64,000 bases of DNA from Streptomyces diastaticus subsp. diastaticus (GTDB taxonomy: Bacteria > Actinomycetota > Actinomycetes > Streptomycetales > Streptomycetaceae): contig NZ_BLLN01000001.1 in NCBI RefSeq assembly GCF_011170125.1, forward strand, positions 248,001 to 312,000, in the 5' to 3' direction. A program made the position numbers and the translations under genes. The notes below the pieces were generated by a model. That model saw only the letters and a list, made by a program, of their open reading frames with translations. It had not been told where the DNA came from and did not search any database. Shown one piece after another: positions 24,970 to 32,464 of the stretch. Position 1 is the stretch's first letter. Every line of letters begins with the position of its first letter.

Positions 24970-25995
24970 GTGGTCAAGCTCTCCGTCATCGTGCCGTTCT
25001 ACAACGTGCGGCAATTCGCGCCCGACACTCTGCGCAGCCTGAAGGCGAACGCGCGGGAAGACGTCGAATTCCTCCTGGTCGACGACTGTTCGTCGGACGG
25101 CACCCGGGACCTGCTGGAACGGGCCGCCGAGGAGGTGCCCGGCGCCGTGCTGCTCCCGCACGAGTCCAACGGCGGCCTCGCGACGGCCCGCAACACCGGC
25201 CTGGACGCGGCCCGCGGCACCTACCTGACGTTCCTGGACGGGGACGACTGGTACGCCCCCGGCCACTGCGGCCGACTCCTGGCCGCGGCCGAGAGACTGG
25301 GGACGGACTTCGTCCGCGTCGACCACGTCCAGGTGACGGGGAGGGCCCGCCAGATCCACCGGATGCCGCACGGCCGCCGCGAGGTGCCGCTGCGCCCCGT
25401 GGACGCGATCCTGCCCGCAGACCGCTCCACCTCGGTCGACTACCCGTACGCCTGGGCCGGGATCTACCACCGGCGGCTGCTCGACTCCGGGGTGCTGCGC
25501 TTCCGCGACGGCCTGCGGACCGCCGAGGACCGGCCGTGGATCTGGCGGTTGCACCGGGAGGCCGAGTCCTTCGCGGTGACCAGCCTCCACGGCGTCTTCT
25601 ACCGGCGCGGCGTCTCCTCCTCCCTCACCCAGATCGGCGATGTCCGCCAGCTCGACTTCCTGCGCGCCTTCGACCAGGTCGTCGAGGAGACGTCCACGCA
25701 CGAACGGGCGGCGGAACTCCTGCCGAAAGCCGTTCGCACCTATTGCGCCGTGATGGCGCACCACCTGGAATCCATCGAAAGGTTCGAACCCGCCGTGGCC
25801 CGGACTCTGCGCGCCGAGAGCGCGGCGGCCCTGCGGCGGCTGCCGCAGGACATCCTCCGCGCCACCCTGACGGCCCTCGGCCCCGAGCGGGCCGCCCGGC
25901 TCCGCCGCGTCCGGCGCGGCCAGGCCCTCACCCGGTCCGCGGCCCCCACGGCCGCCCTTCCCGCCACCCGCGTCCACGAGGAGGCGGCCCGATGA
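24970..25995 (+). CDS. Family 2 glycosyltransferase
   Basis: A 341-residue GT-A enzyme, cytosolic, using nucleotide-sugar donors. It begins VVKLSVIVPFYNVRQFAPDTL (nucleotide-binding strand), then EFLLVDDCSSDGTRDLLE, LPHESNGGLATARNTGLDAA, and the metal-binding DxD region YLTFLDGDDWYAPGH. A second acidic motif is RTAEDRPWIWRLH. The C-terminal 90 residues are Arg-rich and amphipathic and could hold the enzyme at the membrane. Start GTG 24970 is leaderless: TAGCGT lies exactly 7 nt upstream. The stop overlaps the next start as ATGA, so it is cotranslated with the polysialyltransferase-like gene. It probably builds the glycosyl part of the polymer repeat. Confidence 0.87.
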   Translation: MVKLSVIVPFYNVRQFAPDTLRSLKANAREDVEFLLVDDCSSDGTRDLLERAAEEVPGAVLLPHESNGGLATARNTGLDAARGTYLTFLDGDDWYAPGHCGRLLAAAERLGTDFVRVDHVQVTGRARQIHRMPHGRREVPLRPVDAILPADRSTSVDYPYAWAGIYHRRLLDSGVLRFRDGLRTAEDRPWIWRLHREAESFAVTSLHGVFYRRGVSSSLTQIGDVRQLDFLRAFDQVVEETSTHERAAELLPKAVRTYCAVMAHHLESIERFEPAVARTLRAESAAALRRLPQDILRATLTALGPERAARLRRVRRGQALTRSAAPTAALPATRVHEEAAR

Positions 25996-27419
25996 GCACC
26001 GCGCCCGCACACCCCGCCGTCCGCACCGGCTCCACCCAGTTGTTCTTCGCCGCCACCCAGTACGCGGCGGCGACCGTGGTGGCCGCGATCCGCGCCGGGC
26101 TCTTCGGCCCGCGCGCCGGGCACCGGCGCGTGCTGGTGGTCAGCGACACCTCGGCGGTCCCCGAGGTGGGCACACCGCTCGACGCGATGCCCGGATTCGC
26201 CGTGCTGGGCGGCGAGTTCGACGCCGTGCACTCCTGGAACGCCTTCATCCGCCCGTTCCACCCGGCCGGCTGGTCCCCGCGCGAGCAGGACTGCCCGCTG
26301 TGGGAGCGCGCGGTCCGCGAGGCGTGGCAGCTCGGCGACGGCCCGCTGGAGCTGGCCTGCGAATCGCTCCAGGCCAACCCCTCCCAGGCGGTGGTCCGGA
26401 TCTTCTCCGACGCCCCCGTCCACCTCTACGCCGACGGCCTGATGAGCTACGGCCCCACCCGCTCCAAGCTCGACCCGCTGATCGGCACCCGGGTGGCCCG
26501 CCTGCTCCACCTCGATCTCGTCCCGGGCCTGCGGCCGCTGCTGCTCGGCGAGTTCGGCGTCGAGCCGGAGGTGGTCCCCACCGAGGAGTTCGTCAAGGTC
26601 CTCGGCGAACTGGCCACCGACCCGGCCTCGGTACGCGCCGCCGAGGCGGCCGGAGCGGCCGGCGACGCCTCACCCGCGCTGCTGCTCGGCCAGTACCTCT
26701 CGGCGATCGAGGTGCTCACCCCGGCCGAGGAGGAGCTGCTCCACCTGCGGCTGCTGCGCGGCGCCGCCGCGCTCGGCCACCGGGACGTCGTCTTCAAGCC
26801 CCATCCCTCCGCGCCCGCCGGGTGGACCCGGACGCTGCGGGAGGAGGCCGACCGGCTCGGGGTGCGTTTCGGGGTGCTGGACGAGCCGGTCCTCGCCGAG
26901 GTCGTCTTCCAGCGGCTGCGCCCGGCGCTGGTGGCCGGCTGCTTCTCCACGGCCCTGCTGACCGCCGCCACCTGCTACGGCCTGCCCGTCGCCCGCACCG
27001 GCACCGACCTGCTCCTGGAGCGCCTCACCCCCTACCAGAACAGCAACAGGGTGCCCGTGACCCTGGTCGACGCGCTGCTGCCGCCGCTGGAGGACGGCAC
27101 GGCCGTCGCCGCCTGGCGGGCGCCGGGGACGGACGGGGCGGCCCTGCCGGAGGGGCTGGCCGACCTGGTGGCCGCCGTCGGGTTCGCGATGCAGCCCGCC
27201 CTCAACCCCCAGCTCCGCCCGGTCGCCGAACGCCACCTGGCGGTGCTGCGGCAGGGCCCGTCCCTCACCCGCTACTTCAAGCGCCGCCGCCTCACCGCGC
27301 TGGCGCTGCCCGGCGGGGTCCCTGACCGGCTCGCCTTCGTGCCGCGCAACCGGGCCGTGCGTGGACTGGCCCGGCGGGCACGGCGGCTGGCGCCCCGGCT
27401 GCTGAAGGCGGCGGGGTGA
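25992..27419 (+). CDS. Polysialyltransferase-like glycosyltransferase (second)
   Basis: 475 residues resembling alpha-2,8-polysialyltransferase family enzymes. After a hydrophobic N-terminus (STQLFFAATQYAAATVVAAI) come RVLVVSDTSAVPEVG, LACESLQANPSQAVVRIFS, the acceptor-side HLYADGLMSYGPTRSKLD, and in the C-terminal domain DVVFKPHPSAPAGW (the His and Pro motif placed at the CMP site in this family) and VAGCFSTALLTAATCYG (Ser-Thr pair). It is translationally coupled to the GT2 gene. The C-terminal 90 residues are very basic (YFKRRRLTALALPGG) and could bind membrane. Two such enzymes in one cluster suggest separate steps: priming versus extension, or backbone versus branch addition. Confidence 0.78.
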   Translation: MSTAPAHPAVRTGSTQLFFAATQYAAATVVAAIRAGLFGPRAGHRRVLVVSDTSAVPEVGTPLDAMPGFAVLGGEFDAVHSWNAFIRPFHPAGWSPREQDCPLWERAVREAWQLGDGPLELACESLQANPSQAVVRIFSDAPVHLYADGLMSYGPTRSKLDPLIGTRVARLLHLDLVPGLRPLLLGEFGVEPEVVPTEEFVKVLGELATDPASVRAAEAAGAAGDASPALLLGQYLSAIEVLTPAEEELLHLRLLRGAAALGHRDVVFKPHPSAPAGWTRTLREEADRLGVRFGVLDEPVLAEVVFQRLRPALVAGCFSTALLTAATCYGLPVARTGTDLLLERLTPYQNSNRVPVTLVDALLPPLEDGTAVAAWRAPGTDGAALPEGLADLVAAVGFAMQPALNPQLRPVAERHLAVLRQGPSLTRYFKRRRLTALALPGGVPDRLAFVPRNRAVRGLARRARRLAPRLLKAAG

Positions 27420-27431
27420 GGGCGGCGCCGC

Positions 27432-28088
27432 TCAGACGCCGCTGAGGGAGAGTTTCACCGCGAAGCCGAGGAAGAGCGCCCCGGCCGCCGTCGTCGCCCC
27501 CGCCGACAGGCTCCGGCGGCTGCGGAAGGCGGCGGCCAGCCGGTGGCCGGCGAAGATCAGCAGGGAGAGGTAGGCGAAGCTGGCCAGTTGCAGCAGGGCG
27601 GCCAGGATCAGGAAGGAGAGCGCCGGATAGGCGTAGCCGGGGTCGACGAACTGGATGAAGAAGGACAGCATGAACAGGATGGCCTTCGGGTTGAGCAGGC
27701 TGGCCACCAGCGCCCTGCGGTACGGGCGTTCACGGCCGGACTCGGCCGGGGCCGCCTCGGGCCCGGGGCCCGTCCGCGCGCGCCGGTCGCGCCAGAGCTG
27801 CCAGGCGCTGCGGAGCATGCCGATCGCCATCCAGGTCAGGTAGGCGGCACCCGCGTACTTGATGACGGCGAAGACCAGCGGGTTGGCACGCAGCAACGAG
27901 GCCGCGCCGGCCGCCGCCAGCGTCATCAGCACCGCGTCACCGGTGAACACGCCTGCCGCCGCCGCGTATCCCGTCCTCGGGCCGCGCCGGGCGGCGACGG
28001 AGAGGACGTAGAGGGAGTTCGGGCCGGGGAGCAGCACGATGACGGCGAGTCCGGCGAGGTAGGTCGGTAGGTCGGTGACACCCAGCAT
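27432..28088 (-). CDS. leuE: LysE/RhtB-family exporter, LeuE type
   Basis: A 218-residue, six-helix amino-acid efflux permease. Family landmarks are VIVLLPGPNSLYVLSVAARRGPR near the N-terminus, AAGVFTGDAVLMTLAAAGAA, KYAGAAYLTWMAIGML and LLNPKAILFMLSFFIQFVDPG. These last segments match E. coli LeuE (leucine efflux) more closely than RhtB or LysE, so leucine or another hydrophobic amino acid is the likely substrate. Start is ATG 28088. A perfect 17-bp palindrome (28129-28145) lies 40 nt upstream, an obvious operator. It is divergent from the L,D-transpeptidase gene and convergent with the polymer cluster (12-bp gap). Confidence 0.88.
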   Translation of the reverse strand: MLGVTDLPTYLAGLAVIVLLPGPNSLYVLSVAARRGPRTGYAAAAGVFTGDAVLMTLAAAGAASLLRANPLVFAVIKYAGAAYLTWMAIGMLRSAWQLWRDRRARTGPGPEAAPAESGRERPYRRALVASLLNPKAILFMLSFFIQFVDPGYAYPALSFLILAALLQLASFAYLSLLIFAGHRLAAAFRSRRSLSAGATTAAGALFLGFAVKLSLSGV

Positions 28089-28128
28089 GAGCGGAGTTTC
28101 GCACGTCCGTGCGGCTTGGCACCTCTTG

Positions 28129-28145
28129 GTTCCACGAAGTGGAAC
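28129..28145. promoter_or_regulatory. Palindromic operator GTTCCACGAAGTGGAAC upstream of leuE
   Basis: Two perfect 7-bp half-sites (GTTCCAC / GTGGAAC) separated by 3 nt, 40 nt before the leuE ATG. Size and symmetry fit a homodimeric regulator such as an IclR- or GntR-type protein. No regulator gene is adjacent. Confidence 0.6.
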
Positions 28146-28292
28146 AGACACCTCCGAATCGAGTTCGGGCCACCCCGCGCCCAGGAGGTTCCGCCGGCCG
28201 CGGGGCGGGGCATCCAGGGGCCAGGAGCGGGCACGCCCGCGCGCCCGCGGGGCCGCGGCCGACCCGCCGACGCCAAGGGGAGGGTGCACGTC

Positions 28293-29201
28293 ATGCCCAC
28301 AGGGCACGCAGGAAGAAGAGGAAGACCGGCGGCCGCCGCGGCGGTCGCGGCGCTGGCGCTGCTGGGGGCGGCGGGCTGCCGGGTGGACGCGGCCGCGGGG
28401 CCGGGACTGAGCCCGGCGCCACCACCGCCCGTACCGGCGACCGAGGACGCCCGCCCTCCGGCACCCGCCCCGTCGCCACCGGCGCCGAAGCCGACGCCCA
28501 CCCCCACACCCACCACCGCGACGCCCGATCCTGTGCCGCCGCCCGCGCCGACGGTGACGGGACCCGCCGCCCCCGCCGTCCTCATGCGGCCCGGCCAGAC
28601 CAGCGAGCAGGTCCGCGAACTCCAGGCGCGACTGGCCTCGCTCGGCCTCTTCGGCCGCTCCCCGACCGGTTTCTACGGCGACGTCACCAGCGGGGCCGTC
28701 TCCGCCTTCCAGCGCCGCGGCGCGCTGCCGGTGACCGGCACCACCGACGCCGTCACCTGGGACCGGCTGCGCGCGGGCACCTCCCGCCCCACCCAGGACG
28801 AACTGCACCCGCCGACCACTCTGCCGCTGGCCAAGCCCGACAAGCGCTGCCTGACCGGCCGGGTGCTCTGCATCAGCAAGCAGAGCCGCTCGCTGGCGTG
28901 GATGGTCGACGGCGAGGTGCGCTCGGCGATGGACGTGCGGTTCGGCTCGCAGTACACGCCGACCCGCGACGGCGCGTTCAAGGTCTACTGGAAGTCCCGC
29001 GACCACCACTCGACGCTCTACGACTCCCCCATGCCGTACGCCCTCTTCTTCAGCGGCGGCCAGGCGGTCCACTACTCGAAGGACTTCGCCACCCAGGGGT
29101 ACGCGGGAGCCTCGCACGGCTGCGTCAACGTCCGGGACAAGAAGAAGGTCGCCGCCCTCTTCGACCAGGTCCGCGAGGGGGACCGCGTCATCGTCTACTG
29201 A
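28293..29201 (+). CDS. Lipoprotein L,D-transpeptidase with peptidoglycan-binding domain
   Basis: A cell-wall enzyme acting outside the membrane, forming 3-3 cross-links or attaching proteins to peptidoglycan. The signal MPTGHAGRRGRPAAAAAVAAL ends in lipobox GAAGC. A long Pro/Thr/Ala-rich linker follows, then a PG_binding_1 domain (MRPGQTSEQVRELQARLASL), and a YkuD catalytic domain with SHGCVNVRDK near the C-terminus (catalytic His and Cys in HGCVN). 302 residues. ATG 28293 is preceded by GGGGAGG about 9 nt upstream; GTG 28284 is in frame but too close. The proline-rich linker would span part of the wall. Confidence 0.92.
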   Translation: MPTGHAGRRGRPAAAAAVAALALLGAAGCRVDAAAGPGLSPAPPPPVPATEDARPPAPAPSPPAPKPTPTPTPTTATPDPVPPPAPTVTGPAAPAVLMRPGQTSEQVRELQARLASLGLFGRSPTGFYGDVTSGAVSAFQRRGALPVTGTTDAVTWDRLRAGTSRPTQDELHPPTTLPLAKPDKRCLTGRVLCISKQSRSLAWMVDGEVRSAMDVRFGSQYTPTRDGAFKVYWKSRDHHSTLYDSPMPYALFFSGGQAVHYSKDFATQGYAGASHGCVNVRDKKKVAALFDQVREGDRVIVY

Positions 29202-30135
29202 GAGCCCCGGCGACCGGGAGAGGTGAGAGGCGCGGGCGGGACCGGGGGAACGTGTCCCGCCCGCGCCGACGGCACTGAGCCAAGAGGTACGGGGGGAACC
29301 CCGGCTCGTGCCACGCCGATGACCAGTCGGCTCACTTCCTACTGCGCCGTAGGCCCGCGAAGTGTCACACCCCCGTGTCACGGGCTCCGCCCGGACGCCG
29401 CCGAAGGGGGCGGAACCGGCCGCCCGGTGCCTGGGGCACCCCTGCGTGGCGCACCGGGGGCGGCACCGTGGGCCCGGCCCCTCCCGTACGTCCGACGGGC
29501 GGGCGCGTGGCCCCGGCCAACGCCGCCCGGGCCGGAGAAAGGGGCATGGCCGCGCTCGACGGCGCGCTCACGGCCGTACCCGAGGACAGCGCCACCGAGA
29601 CCGCCGTACTCCTCCTCCGCCCACGCGCCGCCCCGGGGGGGCGTACGGGCGGGCGCCGAGCGCGGTGGCCCCGGCGGGTACCACCCGTCCCGGGCGGAGG
29701 ACGGGGCTCGCCGCCCTCCACGACCCGCCCCGGCCCGGCCACGTGTACGGCGTCCTCGGCGGCTTCCCGCACGGCACCGCGACGCCCGGCTCGGCTAGGG
29801 GGGGGCACGCGGAGTCCCGCGCCCCGCCGGCGAGCCGCTTGGCAGAGCTCGTCGCCGGTGACGACACGGCCACCGCCACCGGGGCCGACGCGGACGGACG
29901 CCCACGCGGCGGGCGCCGCTCCCCTCCCCCGGGACGCGCTACGGCACCCGGCCGAGGGAACTGAGGCGCCGGCGGCCGGTTCCGGCAGCCCCGACCCCGT
30001 CACCCGCGCCGGCTGCTGACCGACCGCGCGATCGCCGGGGGCACGCCGGCAGCGGCCACGCGGCACTGATCGGGCCGTACCGCGACGCCCGGGCCGCCGA
30101 CTCCTGACGGCGGCCCGGCCACCACCGCGCCCGGC
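29202..30135. pseudogene. Long gap with fragments that look like decayed coding sequence
   Basis: About 930 bp without an intact gene. In one plus-strand frame (about 29550-29640) the codons have G/C third positions and encode MAALDGALTAVPEDSATET followed by AVLLLRPRA, similar to the end of PP2C/SpoIIE-type phosphatases. In another plus frame (about 29700-29800) a second coding-like run appears (RPGHVYGVLGGFPHG). The frames do not join without frameshifts, so this reads as a degraded gene or two. GTGTCAC occurs twice as a direct repeat near 29362-29381. Confidence 0.35.
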
Positions 30136-31134
30136 TCACTCCCCGGACGGGACGGGAGAGGGTGTCCCGCTGTCCGTGGCCGACGGGCCGGGCTCGGCCT
30201 CCGCCCCGCCGTCCTCCTCCGGCGCCGCCCCGCCGTCCGCGTCCGCGTCGTCACCGGTCTCCGGCGCCGGGGCGAGGCCGAAATCCGGGCCGTCCCGGTC
30301 TCCGGAGCCCTCCCCGGCGCCGGGCAGCGGCACCGGCACGGTGGGCAGCCCCAGTTGGGGGTGTTGCCCGGGCAGGTCGAGGACACCCCGGCAGAACCGT
30401 TCGATCGCGCCGGGGCCGCCCTTGGCCAGCCGCTCCAGGCGGCGCCGGTGGTCGGCGTCCATCGTGCCGTCCTGGTAGGCGCGGCAGGCGGTCTCGGTGC
30501 GCTCCTCCCAGTCCCAGCCGCCGCCCGGCGTCGGCGTCCGGCCCGGGTGAGGTGACGATCCCTCCGGCGTGGGCGCCGTGGCCGGGGGCGCGCTGGTCCG
30601 CCCGTCGTCCGTCGGCTCTCCGGCCGGAGGACTCGCCTCCGAGGCGGTGGACGAGGGAGAGGCGGGACCGGACGGGTCCGGCTCCGGCTCGGGGGAGACC
30701 AGCACGTCCGGGGAGGAACTGTCGGCGGAGACGGAGGTGGCCGGGACCGGCGTGTCGGTACCGCGGAACGGCGAGGGCAGCACGCCGGCACCGGCGGCCA
30801 CCGCCACCCCGCCGATCATGAACCCGCCCAGCGCGACGGCCAGCCCGAAGCGCACCGGCCGCCCCCATCGCGAGGGCGCCTGCGCGGGCCTGCCGAGCCG
30901 CACCACCCCCGCCACGGACTCCCCGCGGGCGCTGCGGAAGGCGGCGACGGCCTCCTCCTCGCGGGCGGCGGCCTCTTCGGCCGGGCCGGGCGCGGTGAGC
31001 GTCGCCAGCGCGGAACGCAGGGCGGCGGCCTCCGGCGGATCGGCGGGTGCGGCGGCGGGGCCGGAGTGCTCGCCGCGCAGCAAACGTTCGGTGGCGTCCT
31101 CGGTGGGCCACCCGTGGTGCTCGTCGGCCATCAC
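30136..31134 (-). CDS. Membrane-anchored partner of the upstream ECF sigma factor (putative anti-sigma factor)
   Basis: 332 residues. An N-terminal cytoplasmic part (WPTEDATERLLRGEH, then AALRSALATL) of about 90 residues is followed by one transmembrane helix (RFGLAVALGGFMIGGVAVAAG), and the rest is an extracytoplasmic Ser/Pro/Asp/Glu-rich segment with a short motif TACRAYQDGTMDADHRRRLE. The start overlaps the sigma-factor stop (GTGA, with ATG 31131 as alternative), the usual signature of a sigma/anti-sigma pair. There is no ZAS HxxxCxxC motif, so zinc-based redox control is not expected. The disordered outer part may sense the cell wall. Anti-sigma role is inferred from position. Confidence 0.72.
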   Translation of the reverse strand: MMADEHHGWPTEDATERLLRGEHSGPAAAPADPPEAAALRSALATLTAPGPAEEAAAREEEAVAAFRSARGESVAGVVRLGRPAQAPSRWGRPVRFGLAVALGGFMIGGVAVAAGAGVLPSPFRGTDTPVPATSVSADSSSPDVLVSPEPEPDPSGPASPSSTASEASPPAGEPTDDGRTSAPPATAPTPEGSSPHPGRTPTPGGGWDWEERTETACRAYQDGTMDADHRRRLERLAKGGPGAIERFCRGVLDLPGQHPQLGLPTVPVPLPGAGEGSGDRDGPDFGLAPAPETGDDADADGGAAPEEDGGAEAEPGPSATDSGTPSPVPSGE

Positions 31135-31814
31135 ATTTCTTCCTGCGTCCGCGGAGGTGTTCGCGTCACACTGACGGTTGTCGCCGTGGGCCGGCGCGGC
31201 GACCTCTGGGGCGGTACGGAGCCGGGCGTCTCCTCGGTCCTGCCGGTGCGGTCGGCGAGGAGTTCGGCGAGCCGCTTCAGACCCCGGTGGGCGGCGGTGC
31301 GTACGGCGCCGGGCCGCTTGCCCAGGGTGTGGGCGGCGCTCTTGGCGTCCAGGCCGACGACGACGCGGAGCACGACCGCCTCGGCCTGGTCCTGCGGGAG
31401 TTCCGCTATCAACGCGAGAGTCTCTCCCGTCGACAGCGCCTCCATCGCCTCACCGGCGGTGTCCGTCTCGGCGGCCCGGCCGGCCAGTTCACTCTCGTCG
31501 CCCCCTATCGCGGGGCGGCGGCCGCGCATACGGATGTGGTCGAGGGCCCGGTTGCGCGCGATCCGCGCCGCCCAGCCCCGGAACCGGTCGGCGTCACCGC
31601 TGAACCGGTCGAGGTCGCGCGCGATCTGCAACCACGCCTCGGACGCCACGTCCTCGGCGTCGGCCTCCCCGACGAGTGTCCGCACGTATCCCAGCAGCCG
31701 CGGCTGCACGGCGCGGTACACAGTCCGGAAGGCGCTCTCGTCTCCGTCCTGCGCCGCGTGAACCGCGGCGGTCAGCTCCGCGTCGTCCCCCAGCACTCCC
31801 TCATCCTGCCCCAC
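31131..31814 (-). CDS. ECF RNA polymerase sigma factor
   Basis: A 227-residue group-4 sigma factor. Region 2: ESAFRTVYRAVQPRLLGYVR, GEADAEDVASEAWLQIARD and FRGWAARIARNRALDHIRM. Region 4: ELPQDQAEAVVLRVVVGLDAK with the recognition helix HTLGKRPGAVRTAAHRGLK. A basic, Thr/Pro-rich tail of 35 residues follows. It is cotranscribed with the membrane partner encoded by the overlapping gene. Start uncertain: GTG 31814 gives the full length, while GTG 31796 is preceded by CAGGA at about 7 nt. A large structured non-coding region lies upstream (31815-32464). Confidence 0.92.
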   Translation of the reverse strand: MGQDEGVLGDDAELTAAVHAAQDGDESAFRTVYRAVQPRLLGYVRTLVGEADAEDVASEAWLQIARDLDRFSGDADRFRGWAARIARNRALDHIRMRGRRPAIGGDESELAGRAAETDTAGEAMEALSTGETLALIAELPQDQAEAVVLRVVVGLDAKSAAHTLGKRPGAVRTAAHRGLKRLAELLADRTGRTEETPGSVPPQRSPRRPTATTVSVTRTPPRTQEEM

Positions 31815-32039
31815 TAGTCGGCCGCGCCGTCACCGCCGGCCCGGCCGGGCCCCTCGGGGTGGCCGGCCCGCCCTGTGCGGTGTCCGTCATGTCCGGATGC
31901 GCGCCCGCGGCACGCCGGGCACCCCGGACACCGCACGGAACCGGCCGACAACTCCGGGATGCCGCCGCGCCGCGCGGACCAGCACGCTACGACCTGCGCG
32001 GCCCCGCCGTCCACGTCTGGCACAGCCCGCTGTCGGGGC

Positions 32040-32059
32040 GTCACACAGCGGGGTGTGAC
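32040..32059. promoter_or_regulatory. Inverted repeat GTCACAC-N6-GTGTGAC
   Basis: Perfect 7-bp half-sites with a 6-bp spacer. It is a candidate operator in the divergent region between the sigma operon and the ArsR-type gene. Confidence 0.45.
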
Positions 32060-32114
32060 AGAAAACGCACCGGCGGCGCAGAACAGGAAGACGGGTCGCC
32101 CGCGACTCGCGTCG

Positions 32115-32162
32115 ACGACGGCCGGGGTCACTCCTGTGGGGGGTGGCGACCCCGGCCGTCGT
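32115..32162. terminator. 15-bp perfect hairpin within the divergent region
   Basis: Arms ACGACGGCCGGGGTC and its reverse complement with an 18-nt loop. Strong enough for a rho-independent terminator. No annotated gene ends here, so it may mark the 3' end of an unannotated RNA. Confidence 0.5.
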
Positions 32163-32464
32163 TCTGCGCCCGGCACCTCAGTGCGCGATCGGGGCTCACG
32201 AAGCTCCCGTCGGAAGGAGCTGAGCGAGCTGGTGGGGAGGGCGCCGGGAGCAGTCCCGTGCCGTGCCCGCCGGTCGCCCCCGACCGCCGGAGGGGCCCCG
32301 GCGAAGGCATCCACGCGTCCCCCCGGGCCGGGCGGCGAAGCCCGCCCCGGCCCCGCATACTCCCTCGCGTGGAGGGGTAGTGGCCCGTTCCCCGCCCGTC
32401 CTCGGGCGGCAGGCCGACGGCTGGGCCGTGTGCGCGGTGGCCCCCGCCTTCCGATGGAGCTTCC

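Larger units (their letters stand above)
31815..32464. other. Divergent intergenic region, structured, no gene seen
   Basis: 650 bp between the leftward ECF sigma operon and the rightward ArsR-type gene. Translations are low-complexity. It contains an inverted repeat at 32040-32059 and a perfect 15-bp hairpin at 32115-32162, neither expected within a divergent promoter region. A small non-coding RNA or antisense transcript terminating there is possible. Confidence 0.45.

Noticed and set aside
29362..32059. GTGTCAC-type repeats at 29362-29381 and 32040-32059 as sites for a single regulator
   Set aside because: One is a direct repeat with 6-nt spacing and the other an inverted repeat; different architecture, so a shared regulator is not supported.
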